From: Actinomycetes bacterium
GTDB lineage: Bacteria; Actinomycetota; Actinomycetes; Actinomycetales; Cellulomonadaceae
DNA: 5,569 bases
NCBI GenBank assembly: GCA_023388235.1
Contig: JAEWGQ010000194.1
Span: forward strand, 1-5,569
Direction: 5' to 3'
The notes beneath the pieces were generated by a model, which worked only from the letters and a program-made list of their open reading frames with translations, did no database searches and was not told the origin of the DNA. Of this stretch, positions 1-4,118 are shown piece after piece. Every line of letters begins with the position of its first letter. Position 1 is the stretch's first letter. The position numbers and the translations under genes are program-made.

Positions 1-108
1 GGGCCTGACGCCCCCCGGCCGAGCCTCCGGCCGGACCCGGAGGCCCCCGCCCGCCCGCAGGCCCCCGCCCGCCGCGCCCGGCCCGCCCGGCCCGCGCGCC
101 CTCGCTGA
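1..108 (+). CDS. Possible C-terminal tail of an upstream gene (partial, uncertain)
   Basis: Reading from base 1 in frame 1 gives 35 residues rich in Pro, Arg and Ala, ending at TGA 106-108. Of the few A/T bases in this stretch, most fall at second codon positions (Asp, Glu, Gln and Leu codons) and nearly all third positions are G or C, which is the coding pattern in this genome. An 18-bp-spaced direct repeat (aggcccccgcccgcc at 41-55 and 59-73) lies within it. The stop codon coincides with the first bases of palindromic repeat copy 1. There is no recognisable domain, and the low complexity means this could equally be non-coding GC-rich DNA. The real gene, if any, lies to the left of the window. 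Confidence 0.25.
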   Translation, partial: GPDAPRPSLRPDPEAPARPQAPARRARPARPARPR

Positions 109-191
109 GGGGAGCGTTCTGCCGGGACATGCCGGGCGTGTCGGGCAGAACCCTCCACTCACGGGGAGCGCACCCGTGCGTGCGCCGCGCG
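103..191. repeat. 89-bp direct repeat, copy A (contains palindrome 1)
   Basis: This segment aligns without gaps to 226-314 with 87 of 89 bases identical; the two differences are C/T at 130/253 and A/T at 157/280. It contains the 56-bp palindrome at 106-161 plus a conserved right flank ending in gcacccgtgcgtgcgccgcg. Copies A and B are offset by 123 bp. Identity stops sharply at both ends, which suggests a duplicated or mobilised unit rather than general compositional similarity. No transposase or target duplication is visible. Confidence 0.9.
106..161. repeat. Palindromic repeat element, copy 1
   Basis: This is an interrupted palindrome of 56 bp. The outer left arm is TGAGGGGAGCGTTCTGCC; the reverse complement of the outer right arm is TGAGTGGAGGGTTCTGCC (16 of 18 match). 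The inner arms are ACATGCC and GGCGTGT, separated by one G, with a small asymmetric interruption (GGG against CG) between inner and outer arms. The inner T in this copy (C in copies 2 and 3) still allows a G-U pair if the element is transcribed. The element could act as an RNA hairpin, a REP-like repeat or a binding site for a dimeric protein. The sequence does not decide between these. Confidence 0.85.
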
Positions 192-225
192 GGGGCTCCG
201 CTCGGGGGTCACCGCCCACCCGTCG

Positions 226-314
226 CGCTGAGGGGAGCGTTCTGCCGGGACACGCCGGGCGTGTCGGGCAGAACCCTCCTCTCACGGGGAGCGCACCCGT
301 GCGTGCGCCGCGCG
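226..314. repeat. 89-bp direct repeat, copy B (contains palindrome 2)
   Basis: This is the second copy of the unit at 103-191, with two substitutions. Its left flank (ccacccgtcgcg) instead resembles the left flank of copy 3 (ccacccgccgcg at 483-494), so the three elements share different amounts of flanking sequence. A 14-base fragment of the right flank, gagcgcacccgtgc, occurs a third time at 360-373 without a palindrome, which may be a remnant of a decayed copy. Confidence 0.9.
229..284. repeat. Palindromic repeat element, copy 2
   Basis: This 56-bp interrupted palindrome has the same design as copy 1. Its inner arms ACACGCC and GGCGTGT are perfectly complementary around a single central G. 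The outer arms are TGAGGGGAGCGTTCTGCC and the complement of TGAGAGGAGGGTTCTGCC, again matching 16 of 18. Because an exact hairpin with a one-base loop is sterically impossible, the innermost pairs would open in RNA or cruciform DNA. Confidence 0.85.
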
Positions 315-368
315 CGAGCGGCCCGGGTCCTGTTCAGCTCGCGCGCCCCGAACCACCCCGAGCGCACC

Positions 369-405
369 CGTGCACACCCGGTACGTCGGGGACGCGGTGT
401 GCACG
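369..405. repeat. 10-bp inverted repeat with nested stem
   Basis: CGTGCACACC at 369-378 is perfectly complementary to GGTGTGCACG at 396-405. Inside the 17-base interval, CGTC (384-387) can pair with GACG (391-394). It is unrelated in sequence to the three palindromic elements on either side. It could be a protein-binding site or a hairpin; no gene start follows closely, so its role is open. Confidence 0.6.
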
Positions 406-494
406 TCGTCTGGTGGCGTGGTCGGCACGGAGCGCGCGCCTCCCCGTGGCCTTCTGCCCGGTCCGCTGGCGCATCCCGCGGCCACCCGCCGCGC

Positions 495-549
495 TGAGGG
501 GAGTGTTCTGCCGGGACACGCCGGGCGTGTCGGGCAGACCCTCCCCTCA
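495..549. repeat. Palindromic repeat element, copy 3 (diverged)
   Basis: This 55-bp copy has the same inner arms as copy 2. The right outer arm has lost one A (gggcagaccc against gggcagaaccc). It has also changed to CCCCTCA, which pairs perfectly with TGAGGGG of the left arm, so the outer stem is better matched here than in copies 1 and 2. The right flank (gggagtgggcgg) no longer matches the flank shared by copies 1 and 2. Copy 3 starts 266 bp after copy 2, against 123 bp between copies 1 and 2. Confidence 0.8.
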
Positions 550-567
550 CGGGGAGTGGGCGGGTGC

Positions 568-639
568 GAGGACGGGGAACGGTGCCCGGTGCGGGCGGGG
601 TGAGAGGACGGGGAGCGGTGCGCGGAGCGGGTGCGCTGA
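568..639. repeat. Degenerate 36-bp tandem duplication
   Basis: Units 568-603 and 604-639 match at 30 of 36 positions, the best stretch being gaggacggggaacggtgc against gaggacggggagcggtgc (17 of 18). In the minus-strand frame this reads as a repeated RSPSSHP peptide, but no start signal or domain supports a protein there. It is most likely a local slippage or duplication product in GC-rich intergenic DNA. Confidence 0.6.
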
Positions 640-703
640 GCGGGCAGGGGCAGCAGGACGCCGCACCCCGGTCGCGCGACACGCGCGCTACCGGGTGTCG
701 CCG

Positions 704-728
704 GGTACCGCGTAATCTGTAGTACCGT
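704..728 (+). promoter_or_regulatory. Candidate padR promoter with operator-like inverted repeat
   Basis: GGTAC at 704-708 and GTACC at 722-726 form an inverted repeat around an AT-richer core, which stands out in this GC-rich stretch. Within or next to it are two hexamers of the TAnnnT type that actinobacterial housekeeping sigma factors use as -10: TAATCT (713-718) and TACCGT (723-728). No good -35 is visible for either. PadR-family regulators commonly bind inverted repeats in their own promoters, so autoregulation here is a reasonable inference. The start site would fall near 725-735. Confidence 0.4.
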
Positions 729-734
729 GTCTCC

Positions 735-829
735 TGCGGGACCCGAGGAGGGTCGGGATCCCGCACCAGCAGTCGGCGGTGCGGCGGGCAGGGGGCGCCG
801 CACCGCCGCGCAGGCCGCACCGTGCGGCC
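735..829 (+). promoter_or_regulatory. padR leader with multiple, partly exclusive hairpins
   Basis: Three stems can form. First, TGCGGGA (735-741) with TCCCGCA (759-765), continued by CCCGA (742-746) with TCGGG (753-757), presents a ggaggg loop. Second, CCGCACC (761-767) pairs with GGTGCGG (778-784). Third, GGCCGC (813-818) pairs with GCGGCC (824-829). Stems 1 and 2 share bases 761-765 and cannot coexist. CCGCACC recurs at 798-804 and 815-821, giving further partners for GGTGCGG. It is a candidate attenuation or translation-control leader, but such GC-rich DNA forms stems easily by chance. Confidence 0.35.
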
Positions 830-850
830 GGGGCTCACCGGGGAGGCGCG

Positions 851-1177
851 TTGGACACGACCCAGCTGCTCAAGGGGGTGCTCGACGTCGCGGTGCTCGC
901 CGTCGTCGCCGAGGAGGACGGGTACGGCTACGACGTCGTCCGCCGGCTGCGGGCCGCAGGGCTCGCGGAGGTGGGGGACGCCTCCGTGTACGGCACGCTG
1001 CGGCGGCTGTACTCCCAGGGCGCTCTGACGTCCTACGTGGTGCCCAGCGACGAGGGCCCGCACCGCAAGTACTACGGGATCAACGCGCAGGGCCGCGCCA
1101 TGCTCGCCGCCCAGCGCAAGGACTGGCGCGAGTTCGCGGGGACGATGGCGCGCCTGCTCGAGGTGGAGGCAGCGTGA
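851..1177 (+). CDS. PadR-family winged-helix transcriptional regulator
   Basis: This is a 108-residue protein starting at TTG 851, with GGGGAGG at 840-846 four bases upstream. A GTG at 779 would add 24 low-complexity residues before the conserved domain, so the TTG is preferred. PadR signatures are present in order: LLKGVLDVAVLAVV helix (6-19), DGYGYDVVRRL (23-33), the recognition-helix region SVYGTLRRLYSQGAL (45-59), and the wing GPHRKYYGIN-xxG (69-81). The C-terminal helix is short, as in the small subfamily of PadR proteins of about 110 residues that dimerise through it. These proteins are usually ligand- or stress-responsive repressors. The stop overlaps the start of the next gene by 4 bp (GTGA), so the two are co-transcribed and probably translationally coupled. 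Target genes are unknown; its own promoter is the first candidate. The family call is firm, the ligand unknown. Confidence 0.93.
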   Translation: MDTTQLLKGVLDVAVLAVVAEEDGYGYDVVRRLRAAGLAEVGDASVYGTLRRLYSQGALTSYVVPSDEGPHRKYYGINAQGRAMLAAQRKDWREFAGTMARLLEVEAA

Positions 1178-2370
1178 ACGGGACCGCACACGCCGCGGCA
1201 GCGTCCGGGACCGGCCCGGTCGTCGACGTCGCGGACTACGCCGCCCGGGTGCGCACGCACCTGGCGGGTCTTCCGCAGGACCAGGTCGAGGACCTGACCG
1301 ACGGGCTGGAGGCCGACCTCGCCGACGCGCTGGCGGACGAGTCCGCGGGTGCGGGCGCCGCGGGTGCCGCGGGCGCCGCCGGTGCCCCCGGCGACCTGGT
1401 CGCCCGGTTCGGCGATCCCGCCGACTACGCCCGGGAGCTGCGACTGGCGGCGGGGCTGCCCGAGCCGGCGCCGACCCGGCCGGCCCGCGGTCCGCGCGCG
1501 TGGGGTCCGGCGCTGGCCGGGTCGGTGCGCTCCGGCCGCCGCCGGATGGCCGCGGACCTGGACGCGCAGCCGTGGTGGCCGCCGGTCCGGGACTTCCTGG
1601 TCGCGGTGCGGCCGGTGTGGTGGTTCGCGCGGGCCTGGATCGTGTACGAGGTGCTGGTCCTGGCGACGGGCCGGCGCAGCGGGTGGGTGCCGCGGGACCT
1701 GGTCCAGCTCCTGCTGCTCGGCGGCCTGGTGGTGCTGAGCGTGCAGTGGGGTCGCGGGCGCTGGCTGCCGCGGCGCGCGCCCTGGCTGACCGCGGTGGCG
1801 TCGGTCGTGGCGGTGGTGCTCGTGGTGCCGGCGGTGATCCTGGCGGGGGACGGCGAGCGTGCGCGCTTCGGTGGGGCGAACGCGTACCCCGAGTACATCG
1901 AGGAGACGCCGGACGACGGCGTGTGGGTGGACGGCATGCAGGTGAGCAACCTGTTCGTGTACGACGCCGCGGGCAACCCGCTGAGCGACGTGCAGGTCTA
2001 CGACGACCGCGGCCGCCCCGTGCGCACGACGTCGGACGGCGGCTGGGGCCAGTGGAGCCTGCCGGGCGTCGACGACCTGTGGACGTTCGTGCCGGTCCGG
2101 GACGCGGACGGCCGGCGGCTGTGGAACGTCTACCCGCTGCGCGGCGGTCCGTCGGACGAGTTCAACTGGGGGGCCGTGGCGGGCGACGAGGTCGAGGACG
2201 GCCTGACCGGCGAGCCCCGCACGCCGCCGCGCCCGTTCGCGCAGGCGCCGGCGCTGGTGGGCCTGGACGACGGGGCCGAGGACGAGGCGCCGGCGCAGCC
2301 CGGCCAGGACGGAAGTCCCGCTCCGACGGCCACGGACGCCCCGGCGCCGACCCCGACGGCCACGAGCTGA
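1174..2370 (+). CDS. HAAS/DUF1700-like domain membrane protein, PadR partner
   Basis: This 398-residue protein starts at GTG 1174 inside the padR stop, with GGAGG at 1165-1169. Residues about 18-57 form charged helices (DVADYAARVRTHLAGLP, then EDLTDGLEADLADAL). A Gly/Ala linker follows (58-73), then FGDPADYARELR (79-90). The helical pair plus 'FGDP..YA.EL' is the hallmark of HAAS/DUF1700-type domains, which are typically encoded next to small PadR regulators. Three hydrophobic segments follow, at about 145-165, 175-191 and 203-224. The remaining 170 residues are hydrophilic and probably extracytoplasmic. They include a segment (about 248-310) with 'NPLSDVQVYDDRGRPV', reminiscent of carboxypeptidase-regulatory-like or Ig-type beta folds, and end in a Pro/Thr/Ala/Asp-rich tail. 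I infer a membrane sensor or scaffold working with PadR; no enzymatic motif is seen. The upstream in-frame extension through the padR region is a shadow and has no start signal. Confidence 0.85.
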   Translation: MNGTAHAAAASGTGPVVDVADYAARVRTHLAGLPQDQVEDLTDGLEADLADALADESAGAGAAGAAGAAGAPGDLVARFGDPADYARELRLAAGLPEPAPTRPARGPRAWGPALAGSVRSGRRRMAADLDAQPWWPPVRDFLVAVRPVWWFARAWIVYEVLVLATGRRSGWVPRDLVQLLLLGGLVVLSVQWGRGRWLPRRAPWLTAVASVVAVVLVVPAVILAGDGERARFGGANAYPEYIEETPDDGVWVDGMQVSNLFVYDAAGNPLSDVQVYDDRGRPVRTTSDGGWGQWSLPGVDDLWTFVPVRDADGRRLWNVYPLRGGPSDEFNWGAVAGDEVEDGLTGEPRTPPRPFAQAPALVGLDDGAEDEAPAQPGQDGSPAPTATDAPAPTPTATS

Positions 2371-2372
2371 CG

Positions 2373-2403
2373 CGTGATCCGGGACTTTGTGCCCAGAATC
2401 ACG
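2373..2403 (+). other. Weak inverted repeat after the HAAS gene
   Basis: CGTGAT (2373-2378) pairs with ATCACG (2398-2403), and inside them GGG (2381-2383) pairs with CCC (2392-2394). It begins two bases after the stop of the membrane protein gene and has no T-tract. It may be a weak terminator, or it may simply reflect the operator-like sequences in front of ndh, since it overlaps the Rex-like site. Confidence 0.3.
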
Positions 2404-2404
2404 T
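2387..2404. promoter_or_regulatory. Rex-like redox operator candidate upstream of ndh
   Basis: The sequence TTGTGCCCAGAATCACGT fits the Rex architecture TTGTG-N8-CACAA in spacing and in 8 of the 10 arm positions; the last two bases, GT, differ from AA. The inner flanks are poorer: against the actinobacterial form TGTGAACnnnTTCACA it matches 9 of 13 fixed positions. Rex senses NADH/NAD+ and is known to control respiratory genes, including ndh in some Gram-positive bacteria, so the position is meaningful. As one imperfect site it remains a candidate. Confidence 0.35.
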
Positions 2405-2407
2405 GGC

Positions 2408-2426
2408 TCAGGTTCGCCTTGCCTGA
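2408..2426. promoter_or_regulatory. DtxR/IdeR-like iron box over the ndh -35 region
   Basis: TCAGGTTCGCCTTGCCTGA matches the 19-bp DtxR/IdeR consensus TWAGGTTAGSCTAACCTWA at 14 positions. The core is palindromic, and the outer arms CTCAGG (2407-2412) and CCTGAG (2422-2427) are perfectly complementary. Relative to the ndh ATG as +1 it spans -42 to -24, covering the -35 region, a typical position for repression by an iron-loaded DtxR-family protein. Several mismatches are A-to-G/C changes, as expected in a GC-rich genome. Confidence 0.5.
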
Positions 2427-2437
2427 GTCATGGGACG

Positions 2438-2443
2438 TACCGT
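2438..2443 (+). promoter_or_regulatory. -10 element for a leaderless ndh transcript
   Basis: TACCGT fits the actinobacterial TAnnnT -10 pattern and lies at -12 to -7 relative to the A of the ndh ATG at 2450. That is the exact placement expected when transcription begins at the start codon. No convincing Shine-Dalgarno precedes the ATG (only gggacg at 2432-2437, 12 bases away), which supports a leaderless mRNA. The -35 region is poor (around 2413-2420) and lies under the iron-box candidate. Confidence 0.5.
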
Positions 2444-2449
2444 TGAACC

Positions 2450-3901
2450 ATGTCTGAGTCCACCGTCACGAGCCCGGCGCGCCCCTCCGCGAAGCCCCGG
2501 AAGGTGCCGCGCATCGTCATCCTCGGCGGCGGGTCCGTGGGGCTGTACTCGGCCCGCCGGCTGCGTCGGCGCCTCGGCAACCGGGAGGCCGCGATCGTCG
2601 TGGTCGACCCGCGCCCGTACATGACGTACGCCCCGTTCCTCCCCGAGGCGGCCGCCGGCTCGATCGACGCGCGGCACGTCGTCGCCCCGCACCGCCGCGC
2701 GCTCAAGGGCATCGACGTGCTGCAGGGCAAGGTGTCGGCGATCCGGCACGCCGACCGCACGGTGGAGGTCACGCCCGAGGAGGGCGACCCGTACTGGATC
2801 ACCTACGACCACCTGATCGTGGGCCTCGGCTCCGTCGCCCGCACGCTGCCCATCCCGGGCCTCGCGGAGCAGGCGATCGGCTTCAAGAACGTCGAGGAGG
2901 CCATCGCCGTCCGCAACCACGTGCTGGGCCGGATCGACCGCGCGTCGTCCACCTGGGACGCGGACCTGCGCAAGCGCATGCTGACGTTCACCTTCGTCGG
3001 CGGCGGGTTCGCCGGCGTCGAGGCGATCGCCGAGGTCGAGGACATGGCCCGCGACGCGATCCGGCAGTACAAGTCGCTGGACGCCGAGGACCTGCGGTTC
3101 GTCCTGGTGGAGGGCTCGCGCCGCATCCTGCCCGAGGTCTCCGAGGAGCTCGGCGGCTACACCCTGGAGCAGCTGCGCAAGCGCGGCATCGAGGTGTTCC
3201 TGTCGACGTTCCTCAGCTCGTGCGTGGACGGGCACGTGGTGCTGTCCGACGGCACGGAGTTCGACTCCGAGACCATCGTGTGGACCGCGGGCGTCAAGGC
3301 GAACCCCGTGCTGCAGAACTCGGACCTCCCGCTCGACCGGATCGGCCGCGTCATCGCGCTGCCCACCCTGCAGGTCGCCGACGCCGACGGGAACGTCGTC
3401 CCGGACGCCTACGTCGCGGGCGACTGCGCCGCGGTGCCGGACCTGTACAACCCGGGGCAGTTCTGCCCGCCGAACGCGCAGCACGCGATCCGGCAGGCCA
3501 ACCACCTGGCCGACAACCTGGCGCGCGTCCTGCGCAGCGCCGAGCCGACCGAGTACAAGCACAAGAACGTCGGCGCGGTCGCGTCGCTCGGCATGTACAA
3601 GGGCGTCGCGCAGATGTTCGGCCGGATCAAGGTCCGCGGCTTCCTGGCCTGGTTCCTGCACCGGACGTACCACGTGTTCGCCATGCCGACGATGAACCGC
3701 AAGCTGAGCATCATGGCGGGCTGGACCGCGAACCTGCTGTGGCGGCGCGAGGTCGTGCCGCTCGGTTCCCTGCACGACCCGCGTGCCGAGTTCCGCGCCG
3801 CGTCCGTGCCCCCGAAGCCGAAGCCGGAGCCCGCCCCCGCGGCGGCCGAGGACCACTCGCCGGTGCCCAGCACCGAGGCGACGCCCAGCGCCACCGTCTG
3901 A
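2450..3901 (+). CDS. ndh: Type II NADH:quinone dehydrogenase (NDH-2)
   Basis: This 483-residue flavoprotein transfers electrons from NADH to membrane quinone without pumping protons and contains FAD but no iron-sulfur cluster. The FAD-binding Rossmann motif GGGSVG lies at 26-31, with the acidic end of the second strand at D53. MTYAPFLPEAAAG (58-70) corresponds to the NDH-2 'TPLLPEVAAG' region. The NADH-binding Rossmann motif VGGGFAGVE (183-191) comes next, then the FAD-contacting AGDCA (323-327) and the quinone-site motif PPNAQHAIRQ (340-349, family 'PPxAQxAxQ'). The C-terminal part from about 395 to 450 is rich in aromatic and basic residues (FLAWFLHRTYHVF) and fits peripheral membrane attachment. 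A tail from about 455 onward, rich in Pro, Lys, Glu and Ala, makes the protein slightly longer than usual. The ATG at 2450 is favoured because the conserved domain starts about 20 residues later and a -10 element is placed for leaderless initiation. The gene appears to be a single-gene unit. Confidence 0.95.
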   Translation: MSESTVTSPARPSAKPRKVPRIVILGGGSVGLYSARRLRRRLGNREAAIVVVDPRPYMTYAPFLPEAAAGSIDARHVVAPHRRALKGIDVLQGKVSAIRHADRTVEVTPEEGDPYWITYDHLIVGLGSVARTLPIPGLAEQAIGFKNVEEAIAVRNHVLGRIDRASSTWDADLRKRMLTFTFVGGGFAGVEAIAEVEDMARDAIRQYKSLDAEDLRFVLVEGSRRILPEVSEELGGYTLEQLRKRGIEVFLSTFLSSCVDGHVVLSDGTEFDSETIVWTAGVKANPVLQNSDLPLDRIGRVIALPTLQVADADGNVVPDAYVAGDCAAVPDLYNPGQFCPPNAQHAIRQANHLADNLARVLRSAEPTEYKHKNVGAVASLGMYKGVAQMFGRIKVRGFLAWFLHRTYHVFAMPTMNRKLSIMAGWTANLLWRREVVPLGSLHDPRAEFRAASVPPKPKPEPAPAAAEDHSPVPSTEATPSATV

Positions 3902-3910
3902 CCGGCACCC

Positions 3911-3954
3911 CGCGCGCCCGCCCGTCCCCCCGCCCGGGGGCGGGCGGGCGCGCG
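3911..3954 (+). terminator. Strong GC hairpin, ndh terminator
   Basis: CGCGCGCCCGCCCG (3911-3924) is perfectly complementary over 14 bp to 3941-3954. An inner CCCCC (3926-3930) can pair with GGGGG (3936-3940), making a very long stem that begins nine bases after the ndh stop. There is no T-tract, which is common for actinobacterial hairpin terminators. Confidence 0.8.
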
Positions 3955-4019
3955 TCTGCCCGCCGCAGAAATCCCGCGACCGGGCCGGGCGCGCGGTGGC
4001 ACCATGTCCGGACCGTGCC

Positions 4020-4081
4020 GGCGCCCCACCCGGGGGCGCCCCGGAGCGCCGCCGGGTGCTCCCTCGACGACGCGGCGCCCC
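4020..4081 (+). promoter_or_regulatory. Exporter leader with tandem and alternative hairpins
   Basis: GGCGCCCC (4020-4027) pairs perfectly with GGGGCGCC (4033-4040) over a 5-base loop. A second stem follows: GGAGCGCC (4043-4050) with GGTGCTCC (4055-4062), seven Watson-Crick pairs plus one G-U. GGCGCCCC occurs again at 4074-4081, so the 4033-4040 strand has two competing identical partners. This is an arrangement seen in attenuators, although GC-rich DNA can produce it by chance. No clear promoter hexamers are visible between the ndh terminator and these stems. Confidence 0.35.
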
Positions 4082-4118
4082 CCCGGTGGACGACCACCCG
4101 ACCTCACGAGGGAGACCT

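Noticed and set aside
106..549. CRISPR array
   Set aside because: There are only three palindromic copies, at unequal spacing (123 and 266 bp), with similarity extending into the supposed spacers and no cas genes.
106..549. Replication origin or DnaA box cluster
   Set aside because: No TTATCCACA-like boxes or AT-rich unwinding region are present and no dnaA/dnaN-type neighbours are visible.
677..700. CGACAC/GTGTCG inverted repeat upstream of the padR promoter
   Set aside because: It has only 6-bp arms in very GC-rich DNA, and other short arms of equal quality occur nearby, so it is not distinguishable from chance.
176..715. Plus-strand open frame of 179 codons over the repeat region
   Set aside because: Three frames are open here simply because of the GC content. 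The translated protein is Arg/Gly/Pro-rich, contains the palindromes as repeated peptide, and lacks a Shine-Dalgarno site.
209..1189. 326-residue minus-strand open frame across the repeats and padR
   Set aside because: It runs antisense to a clear PadR gene, is dominated by Arg/Pro/Ala, has no domain or ribosome-binding site, and covers the palindromic repeats. It is a typical high-GC shadow.
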